The notes under the pieces: model-generated | What the model was told of the DNA's origin: nothing | Database searches by the model: none | Seen by the model: the letters and a program-made list of their open reading frames with translations, nothing else | Shown here: positions 7,667 through 14,069 of the stretch, one piece after another | Layout: every line of letters starts with the position of its first letter | How positions within the stretch are numbered: position 1 is the first letter of the stretch | Program-made: the position numbers and the translations under genes | From: Micrococcales bacterium UBA2037 | GTDB taxonomy: Bacteria > Actinomycetota > Actinomycetes > Actinomycetales > Microbacteriaceae | Length of the DNA: 21,729 nucleotides | Direction of reading: 5' to 3' | NCBI GenBank assembly: GCA_002333405.1 | Contig: DDBH01000013.1 | Location: forward strand, 117,505-139,233

Positions 7667-8736
7667 TTTGTCTCCTTGGAATCAATTGGCAACCTCAGGG
7701 TGAAGGTGCTGCCGACACCCTCTTTGGAAAACAACCTGACGTCACCCTTGTGGTTGGAGGCAGCGTGCTTCACGATCGAGAGTCCCAGTCCAGTGCCACC
7801 GGTTTCCCTCGATCTAGAAGGATCAGCTCGGTAGAAGCGCTCAAAGATTCGCTCCTGCTCGTCCTCGGAAATACCGATCCCGGAGTCTGTAACAGAAATC
7901 TCCGCGATTCCATCGAGGGCCTTTAGCCCGATCCCGACCTGGGACCCAGGATCCGAGTAGGCAATGGCGTTTTCGACCAAATTTCTAACCGCAGTGGTCA
8001 ACATTTCATAGTCGCCCTGCAACGTGGCACCAGGCTTGGCGCTTGTCACCAACTTCACATTGCGCTTATCCGCGAGGACTTGATTCCGGTCAACAGCATC
8101 TGCGATCACGGATGCCAGGTCTAGTTCAACCGCGGTGTCAGAAAGCTTCGCCCCCTGGACTCGTGATAGCTGCATCAACTCCTGAACCAGGTTGCCAAGT
8201 CGTTGACTTTCCTTCTGGAGCGAAGCCGTGAACTTCTTTATGTTTTCCGGGTCATCCTGGGCACCAGCAATCGCCTCGGTCAGCAGGCTAATCGCGCCAA
8301 TTGGAGTCTTCAGCTCATGCGAAACGTTGGCAACAAAATCGCGTCTTGTGACCTCGAGGCGCTTTGCCTCGGTGCGGTCATCAACCAACAACATGACGTA
8401 TCGGTCACCAAACTTTGCAGCCTTGGCATGCACCCACAACTGCTCTCGCTGCAGGCCGGTTTCAATCTGCAGCTCCCTTTCAGCAGCTCCCGAAATCGTT
8501 CTGGCCTCTTCAACCAACTGCAGTAGCGAGCCATGAATCAGGTGTCGATTTTGAACCAGACCAAACTGGATGGCGCCGGGAGAGGCTCGGAGTACCAGGT
8601 TTCGCTCGTCTAGCACCACGCCCGCGGTCGCCAGCACATCGACAACTTGAGCCGCAACTATCTCGAAGGCATCAACCTGCCTTGATGCGGCATTCCCGCT
8701 TCTTCGGTTACCTACGATGCCCAAAACCCGTTCCAA
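7663..8736 (-). CDS. senX3: Phosphate sensor histidine kinase SenX3, lacking membrane helices
   Basis: Histidine kinase of the SenX3-RegX3 system, 357 aa. It has a PAS-like region (about 25-125), a HisKA H-box with phospho-acceptor His140 in VSHELKTP, an N-box RNLVENAIAYS (251-261), G1 DSGIGI (284-289), an F-box and G2 GGTGLGL (313-319). These match SenX3/PhoR of actinobacteria closely. The usual N-terminal pair of transmembrane helices is absent: the first 25 residues are polar, an in-frame TAA lies at 8746-8748, and the next 150 bases code for nothing else. The protein therefore looks cytosolic. The start is uncertain: TTG 8736 is the longest option, TTG 8724 (four residues shorter) has a GGA upstream. 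Both are weak. It is divergent from phoU, its expected partner in phosphate signalling. Confidence 0.92.
   Translation of the reverse strand: MERVLGIVGNRRSGNAASRQVDAFEIVAAQVVDVLATAGVVLDERNLVLRASPGAIQFGLVQNRHLIHGSLLQLVEEARTISGAAERELQIETGLQREQLWVHAKAAKFGDRYVMLLVDDRTEAKRLEVTRRDFVANVSHELKTPIGAISLLTEAIAGAQDDPENIKKFTASLQKESQRLGNLVQELMQLSRVQGAKLSDTAVELDLASVIADAVDRNQVLADKRNVKLVTSAKPGATLQGDYEMLTTAVRNLVENAIAYSDPGSQVGIGLKALDGIAEISVTDSGIGISEDEQERIFERFYRADPSRSRETGGTGLGLSIVKHAASNHKGDVRLFSKEGVGSTFTLRLPIDSKETN
7672..7677 (-). promoter_or_regulatory. Shine-Dalgarno AAGGAG for the regX3 TTG start
   Basis: On the minus strand AAGGAG lies inside the end of senX3, five bases before the TTG start of regX3. It supports use of TTG and the TTGA stop/start overlap. 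Confidence 0.75.
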
Positions 8737-8742
8737 TCGGTG

Positions 8743-8759
8743 TGTTTACCAAGTAAACA
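8743..8759. promoter_or_regulatory. Inverted repeat upstream of senX3, possible operator
   Basis: TGTTTAC-CAA-GTAAACA is a perfect inverted repeat with 7-base arms and a 3-base centre, ending 7 bases before the longest senX3 start. It contains GTTTACC, also found in front of pstS, and the decamer ACCAAGTAAA, also found in front of pstC. A regulator site (RegX3 or another factor) is a reasonable guess, but nothing more can be shown. Confidence 0.4.
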
Positions 8760-8816
8760 GCTCACGAAAACAAGACTAGGTGTAAATTTGTTCAAAGTAG
8801 AGCTAGTTTTCCGCTG

Positions 8817-8838
8817 GTTTGTTCGGAGTTAACCTGAA
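8817..8838 (+). promoter_or_regulatory. Candidate PHO box between senX3 and phoU
   Basis: Two 11-base units in tandem, GTTTGTTCGGA and GTTAACCTGAA, resemble the direct-repeat PHO boxes of actinobacteria (GTTCACC type). The second unit fits better than the first (5 of 11 positions agree between them). A TGATACT stretch just downstream (8842-8848) could hold the phoU -10. It lies between two genes expected to be under phosphate control. Confidence 0.4.
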
Positions 8839-8888
8839 ATTTGATACTCGCTGGAAAACTGCACACCAAGAGTTGCAAGGCAATCGTT

Positions 8889-8893
8889 AGGGA
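8889..8893 (+). promoter_or_regulatory. Shine-Dalgarno AGGGA favouring the second ATG of phoU
   Basis: AGGGA ends five bases before the ATG at 8899 but only two bases before the ATG at 8896, so the second ATG is the better start. Confidence 0.55.
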
Positions 8894-8898
8894 AAATG

Positions 8899-9549
8899 AT
8901 GCGCGCAGTATTCCAGCAAGAACTAAGTGAAGTTCAAACACGGCTTGTAAGCCTGGCCCAAGAGGCCAGAGTGATCATGGACAAGGCTTCGACCGCCTTC
9001 TTGACCTCGGATGTGTCTTTGGCCGATGAGGCCCTGGCTCTGACCGACGCCAACGAAGAGCGCGCATTGGACCTGGACGAATTGGTGATCAAGGTTCTAG
9101 CCACTCAATCCCCCGTTGCCAGAGACTTGAGGATCCTGGTTTCAGCACTTCGAATGAGCGCCTCGATTGAGCGCATGGGGTCGCTTGCCTCCCACATCGC
9201 AGCGATTGCTCGCTACCGCTACCCAGGATCTGCAATCCCAGACTCATTGCGCGGAACCTTCGAAGAGATGGCAAGGCTGGACCTAAAGCTTGCTGACAAG
9301 GCAATCAATTTGCTACAGGACACAGATGTTGACCTAGCTCGAGAAATTCAGGCAGAGGACGAAAAGGTTGACCTTCTGCACCGTAAAGTTTTCGACATCG
9401 TGCTTGGGCCAGAGTGGTCCGAAAATGCAATGTTCACGGTTGACGTGACGCTAGCTTCTCGCTACTTCGAAAGATTTGCCGACCACGTCGTTGACATCTC
9501 TGCCAAGGTCAGCTTCCTACAAACCGGAGACTGGCAAGAACTTAGCTAG
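8899..9549 (+). CDS. phoU: Phosphate signalling and transport regulator PhoU (PhoY)
   Basis: PhoU links PstSCAB activity to the phosphate sensor kinase and keeps the regulon off when phosphate is plentiful. The protein is 216 aa and made of two three-helix-bundle repeats. The first has ATQSPVARDLR and ERMGSLASHIA; the second has ASRYFERFADHVVDIS. The first repeat has Ser where many PhoU proteins have a metal-binding Asp (ERxGD), while the second keeps ERFADH; actinobacterial PhoU proteins often vary there. The ATG at 8899 gives MRAVFQQEL, the family's usual beginning. An ATG one codon earlier (8896) is the alternative. The gene is divergent from senX3, and its stop overlaps the convergent gpmA stop in CTAG. 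Confidence 0.93.
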   Translation: MRAVFQQELSEVQTRLVSLAQEARVIMDKASTAFLTSDVSLADEALALTDANEERALDLDELVIKVLATQSPVARDLRILVSALRMSASIERMGSLASHIAAIARYRYPGSAIPDSLRGTFEEMARLDLKLADKAINLLQDTDVDLAREIQAEDEKVDLLHRKVFDIVLGPEWSENAMFTVDVTLASRYFERFADHVVDISAKVSFLQTGDWQELS

Positions 9550-10292
9550 TGCTTGCCCTGCGAGGCAACAGCCGCAGCTCCAGCTGCCGCTGCTTCCGGG
9601 TCTAGATACTCTCCACCCTTGACTACCGGCTTCAGGTTCTCATCTAGCTTGTAATGAAGAGGGACGCCGGTTGGAATGTTCAAGGCAGCAATGTCCTCGT
9701 CACTGATTCCGTCCAGGTGCTTCACAAGAGCGCGCAATGAGTTTCCGTGCGCGGTAACCAGAACAATCTTGTTTTCCTTGAGTGATGGAACGATGTCCGA
9801 CTCCCAATAGGGAAGCATGCGAACAAGAACATCCTTCAGGCACTCGGTCTTTGGAAGCTGGTCTCCCAGATCGCTGTAGCGCTCATCGTTGGCCTGAGAG
9901 AACTCCGAGGACTCCTCAATTGGTGGTGGTGGTGTGTCGTAGCTACGACGCCAGATTTGGAACTGTTCGTCACCATACTTCTGTTGAGTTTCAGATTTAT
10001 CAAGCCCCTGCAGCGCGCCGTAATGACGCTCGTTGAGCCTCCAGGACCGCTTGGTTTCAATCCAGTTTCGGTCCATCTGATCAAGCGCGATGTGAGCGGT
10101 GTTTATTGCACGCTTCAGCATCGATGTGTAAAGGATGTGTGGAGCAAGTCCGGATGCTGCAATCAGCTCTCCGGCTCTGGCAGCTTCAAGCTTGCCCTGC
10201 TCGGTTAGGTCAACATCCACCCAGCCGGTAAATAGGTTCTTTTCATTCCAGACAGAGTGTCCATGTCGCAACAGAATTAGGTCGTAAGTCAT
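9546..10292 (-). CDS. gpmA: 2,3-bisphosphoglycerate-dependent phosphoglycerate mutase
   Basis: Glycolytic enzyme that interconverts 3- and 2-phosphoglycerate in the cytosol; 248 aa, the usual length. The catalytic phosphohistidine is His10 in LRHGHS, the second histidine is His182 in TAHGNSLRALVKHL, and the acid/base is Glu88 in NERHYGALQG. PTGVPLHYKLDE near the C-terminus is also typical. An Ala-rich tail (about 233-245) is extra to the core fold. The start ATG is ten bases after the FUSC stop with a weak ribosome site, so it is probably read from the same transcript. Linkage of gpm with senX3-regX3 is also known in Mycobacterium (Rv0489-Rv0491). Confidence 0.96.
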   Translation of the reverse strand: MTYDLILLRHGHSVWNEKNLFTGWVDVDLTEQGKLEAARAGELIAASGLAPHILYTSMLKRAINTAHIALDQMDRNWIETKRSWRLNERHYGALQGLDKSETQQKYGDEQFQIWRRSYDTPPPPIEESSEFSQANDERYSDLGDQLPKTECLKDVLVRMLPYWESDIVPSLKENKIVLVTAHGNSLRALVKHLDGISDEDIAALNIPTGVPLHYKLDENLKPVVKGGEYLDPEAAAAGAAAVASQGKH

Positions 10293-10302
10293 GGCCTAAA
10301 GC

Positions 10303-11370
10303 TTAGTCAACATAGGGCAGCAGCGCCCTTGCCTGGCTTGGCTGAATCCCCGAGGCAATAGCAAGGTCGATAAATAGTGGCCTGATCTGCATCAGTACCG
10401 CCGACTCTGAGGTCGTCAGCGGTGGATCAAAAGTTTTTGGATCCAAGGAGGCAGGAATTTTACGCAGGAATTTTCTGGCTTTTTGAGTCACCGAGAAGTC
10501 ATCGGAGGTTTGCTCGAGCAACTCTGTAGCGATGATTATTTTGCCAATAACTGCGGCCAGCTGCGGCCTTGGTTTTGAGTCTCGGACTAAGTAGTCAACG
10601 CGCCTAGTGAGCACCCGTAAGTTCCTGGTGGCGTAGTCCATGCCGGCTGCAACTTGGAGCTGCTCCGATATTTCCTTTTGTGCCCAGCGATAAAAGGGAG
10701 AGACTTTAGCAATTGCCGATGCGCTTTCCAGTGAGCTGGTCCAGTTGTCCAGTAGCGGCTGGGTTCTTCTAATTTCATCCAGGGCCTGATCGGCCAGCTC
10801 AACATTTGGTGCCCGGAGCACCGCTGCCACCGAACTCAAGGTTGCTCGAAAAACGGCAAACAGAGCCTTGGAATCCTGCCTGGCAAGGCGAATCGGATTA
10901 CGCGGCAGCAGTGAAACAAAAATAAGGGCGACAAGTCCTCCGATGAGGCCATCGATTGCGCGTGAGTAGATGCCGGTCACGGGGGTTTGTAGCAGTTGAA
11001 CCAAAACCGCCTGAATGGCAACGGTGATCGTGAAGGCCGGGTTCGAGGTGAAAAGCCTTGCCAGTAACAGCGCGAGCAAAATTGCAAAGCCGAGCTGAAT
11101 GACTCCCTTGCCAAAGACTTGCAGCAGCGTTTCACTCAGAACAACGCCGGAGAACATGGCAATTGCCGTTGAGAGGACCTGCTTCGGTTTTGTGTCGCGA
11201 CTAAAGCCCAAGGAAGAGATTGCGACCGTGACCGCAAGCAGGGGAACCGCGTGACCCAAACCAAAGTGTGCAATCGAGTAGGCAGTCATTGCTGCCAAAA
11301 CAATCTGACTAATTGTCCAGAGTGAGTCCCTGACCCTGGAAACCGAGAACCGGATTACAAAGCGGTTCAT
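10303..11370 (-). CDS. FUSC-family (aromatic acid exporter-like) membrane protein
   Basis: An integral membrane protein of 355 aa. The N-terminal 160 residues hold about six hydrophobic segments (roughly 17-35, 38-56, 64-84, 90-107, 113-128, 137-155). The segment RAIDGLIGGLVALIFVSLLPRNP is typical of FUSC domains. A soluble, mainly helical tail of about 195 residues follows. Family members such as AaeB and YccS are linked to efflux of aromatic or organic acids, but the substrate here is unknown. It is short for the family, which often has two such halves, so it may act as a dimer. It overlaps ygfZ by ATGA with GGAAAG upstream, a sign of coupled translation, and is followed closely by gpmA. 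Confidence 0.8.
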   Translation of the reverse strand: MNRFVIRFSVSRVRDSLWTISQIVLAAMTAYSIAHFGLGHAVPLLAVTVAISSLGFSRDTKPKQVLSTAIAMFSGVVLSETLLQVFGKGVIQLGFAILLALLLARLFTSNPAFTITVAIQAVLVQLLQTPVTGIYSRAIDGLIGGLVALIFVSLLPRNPIRLARQDSKALFAVFRATLSSVAAVLRAPNVELADQALDEIRRTQPLLDNWTSSLESASAIAKVSPFYRWAQKEISEQLQVAAGMDYATRNLRVLTRRVDYLVRDSKPRPQLAAVIGKIIIATELLEQTSDDFSVTQKARKFLRKIPASLDPKTFDPPLTTSESAVLMQIRPLFIDLAIASGIQPSQARALLPYVD

Positions 11371-12335
11371 TTCTTTCCGGTGAGCTTGAAAGCTGCAGGC
11401 CTCGGAAGGTTTGCGGCCTTTCCGGCATCATGCGGCACCAGCACCTGCTGCGTTGCCAAAATTCGCTGACTTCCAATTTCAATTGAAAGGTCAAGATAAG
11501 GAGTGTTTCGATTCACCAGCGCAAGCGCAATTGAACCTTCCTCATAATGCAGTGCCCCAGCTCGAATGGTTCCGACTTCCTTGTCCTGATAAAAGACCTT
11601 GTCGTCCTTTGCGGCCAGCGAGTCGCCCTGTTCCAGGTGCAGAATGATGAGTCGTCTAGGTGGGTGTCCTAGGTTGTGAACTTTGGCAACAGCTTCCTGC
11701 CCTCGATAGCAGCCCTTGCTCATGTGCACCGCAGATGACAACCAGTCAAATTCGTGGGGCAGAGACCTGATGTCAATGTCGTCAATTTCAGGCCTGCCAA
11801 CTGCAATTCGGAGTGCCTGATAGGCAAGCAGTCCAGCCGGAGCCAGGTCCGTTGGCACCGAATCAGTCAAATACTCGCGATAGGCAAACTCTTCCCTGGA
11901 TTCGGCATAGCGAACCGAGAATTTTGACTCCAGCGAAAAACCGTCAACCCAGAAGGGCTCGTCAAAATCAAAAAAACCACCAATGCAAACGAGGTCTTTC
12001 CGTTTAGAAACATCAACCTTGGACCGAAAAATCATTTTTGTGAGCCAAGCAAGCATGGCTTCGAGTTTTGAAGCGGCGACAATCACCAGGACGCCCTGGT
12101 CGGTGGCGATTATCTTGAGCTGCTGCTCAACGTGTCCCTGCGGAGTCAGCAGCAACGCCTCAGTTGACATGCCGGATTCAAGATTCAAAATGTTTTGTGA
12201 AAGCAGTGAGTGAAGCCAGGACTTTGCGTCTGATCCGACAATCTCGATGACGCCCTGGTCGCTTCTTTGGACGAATGCCTCACCGGCAAGTAGTTTCCGC
12301 TGCTCCAGCAGCGGATTCCCAAAGTGGTCAGTCAT
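11367..12335 (-). CDS. ygfZ: Folate-binding protein YgfZ (GcvT-like, Fe-S cluster maintenance)
   Basis: A GcvT-fold protein of 322 aa. YgfZ proteins help assemble or repair certain iron-sulfur enzymes in a tetrahydrofolate-dependent way. The diagnostic motif KGCYRGQE is at 207-214 with the conserved Cys209, followed by HPPRRLI. The N-terminal half has the GcvT-like DAKSWLHSLLSQNI segment. It lacks the features of a true glycine-cleavage T protein. The start ATG has GGAGAAG upstream and overlaps the end of the FABP gene by eight bases. It sits in a cluster with a nitrobindin-like protein, which could suggest a shared concern with heme, NO or oxidative damage; that is only inference. Confidence 0.9.
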   Translation of the reverse strand: MTDHFGNPLLEQRKLLAGEAFVQRSDQGVIEIVGSDAKSWLHSLLSQNILNLESGMSTEALLLTPQGHVEQQLKIIATDQGVLVIVAASKLEAMLAWLTKMIFRSKVDVSKRKDLVCIGGFFDFDEPFWVDGFSLESKFSVRYAESREEFAYREYLTDSVPTDLAPAGLLAYQALRIAVGRPEIDDIDIRSLPHEFDWLSSAVHMSKGCYRGQEAVAKVHNLGHPPRRLIILHLEQGDSLAAKDDKVFYQDKEVGTIRAGALHYEEGSIALALVNRNTPYLDLSIEIGSQRILATQQVLVPHDAGKAANLPRPAAFKLTGKK

Positions 12336-12924
12336 TTTTCTTCTCCAAGCGAGCAGAAGCGTGTGAGCTGAGTGGTTTTCCTAGCGCCGCCATGTCCCAG
12401 GCCCAGAGCAGTGCTCCTTCTACTAGGCCATACATTCTTTGCCCTGCTGAATATTCTTTGGAGTGTGGAGAGCGCAGCACCGCATCGGTTGCAATGTCCA
12501 CTCTTGCCGCTTTGATCTGCCCGAAATAAAGCTCTGAAACGGCGTCAGAGTTTGTGATGATCGCCTCAATGTCAAAGCCACCGGTGGCATTACGAAACTC
12601 TTCCAGCTGCTCGCGAGACTGGATAGTTGACTCAGCTTTTCCCGGCAATAGTCCGGGTCCCGGTTCGTGGTCTAGAGTGCTTTTCGCAAGCATCCAGAAT
12701 CCGTGCTCTTGGCTAATCACCGAACCGTCGGCTTGCCTAGAGATTGCTTGGTATTCCAGCTTGCCACTTGGCAGCGGTAAAAATTGCATTTCTTGAAAGA
12801 ATTCAACCTCTACTGGGTCCTTGCCCTGCACTGGGTAGCTGACCACACCAGATCCACTCCAGTGCCCGAGCAAAAATGTGAACGGGGTTAACTCAATCGG
12901 GAGGTCGTCCGGAATTACGAACAA
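12328..12924 (-). CDS. FABP-family / nitrobindin-like beta-barrel protein
   Basis: A soluble protein of 198 aa related to the actinobacterial FABP-like (DUF1794, nitrobindin) family, a ten-strand beta-barrel that binds heme in characterised members (for example Rv2717c) and can act on peroxynitrite or NO. The signature GHWSGSG is at 20-26 and the conserved C-terminal histidine is His188 in LGKPLSSHASARLE. Function is inferred from the family; heme binding is likely but unproven. Start choice: the frame extends to a TTG at 12984, but that would overlap the small membrane gene by 59 bases and add 20 residues without family resemblance. The TTG at 12924, one base after the small gene's stop, fits better. 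Its end overlaps ygfZ by eight bases. Confidence 0.83.
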   Translation of the reverse strand: MFVIPDDLPIELTPFTFLLGHWSGSGVVSYPVQGKDPVEVEFFQEMQFLPLPSGKLEYQAISRQADGSVISQEHGFWMLAKSTLDHEPGPGLLPGKAESTIQSREQLEEFRNATGGFDIEAIITNSDAVSELYFGQIKAARVDIATDAVLRSPHSKEYSAGQRMYGLVEGALLWAWDMAALGKPLSSHASARLEKKND

Positions 12925-12925
12925 A

Positions 12926-13036
12926 TTAGCTCTGGCCCTTAAATAGCTTGTAGACAACGAGCGCGGATACTCCGGCGATTGCAACGGTAGCCAAGATAAG
13001 CAAGCCGGTAAACAGGATTTCTAGTGCCAACAACAT
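12926..13036 (-). CDS. Small single-pass membrane protein (36 aa)
   Basis: An ATG-started frame of 36 codons ending in TAA. The product begins MLLALEILFTGLL, continues as one hydrophobic helix (about 2-29) and ends in the positively charged YKLFKGQS. That is the layout of a short single-pass membrane peptide with a cytosolic basic tail. It fills what would be a 120-base gap exactly: nine bases after the stop of the 84-aa gene and one base before the likely TTG of the FABP gene. Similar tiny membrane proteins occur in actinobacterial genomes, but I do not recognise a named family. The ribosome site is weak (AGAG). Support comes from position and hydrophobicity, so moderate confidence. Confidence 0.62.
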   Translation of the reverse strand: MLLALEILFTGLLILATVAIAGVSALVVYKLFKGQS

Positions 13037-13045
13037 GCTCTAAGT

Positions 13046-13300
13046 CTAACTGCCCAAAGCAATAACTGTCATAACTCCAAGGATTGCAACCGTCCCGGCT
13101 GAGACATAAACCTGCTGCCTCACGGTGTCTTTGGCCTCCTTGGACAACAGGTGTCCGAGGCTAACAACGGCTATCGCCGCACCCGCGATTGCAGCGAAGG
13201 CATTGTAGAGACGGTCATCGGAGTAGGTGGCCTGCGCCCATAGGGCAGCGATTAGGACCGCTGTCCATATCAAAGAAATCTGCAACCACTGCCTGCTCAC
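13046..13300 (-). CDS. Small membrane protein of unknown function (84 aa)
   Basis: An 84-aa protein with three hydrophobic segments (about 7-24, 33-50 and 66-82) separated by polar loops that include TYSDDRLYN and SKEAKDTVRQQ. It is probably an integral membrane protein with no known role; I do not recognise a family. It starts with GTG, and a possible -10 (TAGAGT) lies only about ten bases upstream on this strand, so the message may be nearly leaderless. It is the first gene of the minus-strand cluster running through the 36-aa membrane protein, FABP, ygfZ, FUSC and gpmA, and it is divergent from the glnR-like gene. Confidence 0.75.
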   Translation of the reverse strand: MSRQWLQISLIWTAVLIAALWAQATYSDDRLYNAFAAIAGAAIAVVSLGHLLSKEAKDTVRQQVYVSAGTVAILGVMTVIALGS

Positions 13301-13352
13301 GGCTTAAACTCTACCCAACAGGGCTCGGCATCGGGCTATCATTTTGCTAAAC

Positions 13353-13357
13353 GGAGG
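13353..13357 (+). promoter_or_regulatory. Shine-Dalgarno GGAGG for the glnR-like gene
   Basis: GGAGG ends eight bases before the GTG at 13366 and fixes this start. Confidence 0.7.
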
Positions 13358-13365
13358 GCGGGCTG

Positions 13366-14034
13366 GTGGCAGTTGTATTGTGCATATCCCCCGGTGGGCA
13401 GACTCCGCTGAGCGCGCTGGAGGCCCTTGGCCACCAACTGATTCAAGTAACTTTTGATCCGCAGCAGCTTGCCGATGCCCCAAGGCACGATGTGGTGCTG
13501 CTTGATTGCCGACACAACCTAATGGGCGCAAAGGCTGTGGCACGAATTCTGAATGCTGCCGGCTGGAGTCGGCCACTGATGCTGGTTGCAAACGAGAGTG
13601 TGCTGGCTGCGGTGAGCGCAGAATGGGGCCTGCAGGATTTTGTTTTGGAGGGCGCTTCGCTGGCCGAGGTAGATGCCAGAGTTCGGATCCTGTTGGATGC
13701 CAAGCCCACGCAACAAAGTGAGGTCAAAAACTCAACCGGACTAACCATTGACCTTGCCAGCTACACGGCCAAAATTGCCGGCAAGACACTGGATTTGACA
13801 TTCAAGGAATTTGAATTGCTTCGCCACCTAAACGAGAACCCGGGCCGGGTGTTCTCAAGGGAACAGCTACTGAGCGAAGTCTGGGGCTACGACTACTTTG
13901 GCGGAACCAGAACGGTTGATGTCCACATCCGTCGCCTGCGCGCAAAGCTCGGTGAGCACGAGTCGCTAATTGATACGGTTCGTAACGTCGGATATCGCCT
14001 GAATCCAGATGGTCAACCGGAAGAAAATAGTTAA
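13366..14034 (+). CDS. glnR: GlnR-type orphan response regulator with atypical receiver
   Basis: A 222-aa OmpR-like regulator. The winged-helix part (about 120-215) is almost the GlnR signature: DLTFKEFELL, SREQLLSEVWGYDYFGG and TVDVHIRRLRAKLG, then SLIDTVRNVGYRL. The receiver keeps Asp47 (VLLDCR) but lacks the acidic pair at the N-terminus, the switch Thr (MLVANES instead) and the conserved Lys (FVLEGAS). That is the pattern of GlnR, which works without phosphorylation by a partner kinase. GlnR controls nitrogen assimilation genes and interacts with phosphate control in Streptomyces. No kinase gene is adjacent. It starts with GTG behind a good GGAGG. In Mycobacterium (Rv0818) it also lies near phosphate genes, as it does in Streptomyces. 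Whether the regulon here is nitrogen alone cannot be told. Confidence 0.87.
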   Translation: MAVVLCISPGGQTPLSALEALGHQLIQVTFDPQQLADAPRHDVVLLDCRHNLMGAKAVARILNAAGWSRPLMLVANESVLAAVSAEWGLQDFVLEGASLAEVDARVRILLDAKPTQQSEVKNSTGLTIDLASYTAKIAGKTLDLTFKEFELLRHLNENPGRVFSREQLLSEVWGYDYFGGTRTVDVHIRRLRAKLGEHESLIDTVRNVGYRLNPDGQPEENS

Positions 14035-14051
14035 CCCACTGCTAACTTGCA
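14030..14051 (+). promoter_or_regulatory. Candidate PHO box upstream of ppk1
   Basis: GTTAACCCACT is followed at exactly 11 bases by GCTAACTTGCA. Both units share GNTAAC, and the spacing is that of the tandem PHO boxes of actinobacteria. It lies 19-40 bases before the ppk1 start and overlaps the end of the glnR-like gene. It suggests that ppk1 can be transcribed on its own under phosphate control. Confidence 0.4.
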
Positions 14052-14069
14052 GATGCCAAGATTGGTCCT

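Noticed and set aside
8837..8896. A transmembrane segment for SenX3 hidden in the spacer before phoU
   Set aside because: None of the three minus-strand frames there gives a hydrophobic run joined to the kinase; an in-frame stop lies right upstream.
12925..12984. N-terminal extension of the FABP protein to the TTG at 12984
   Set aside because: It would overlap the 36-aa membrane gene by 59 bases and the extra residues do not resemble the family's start.
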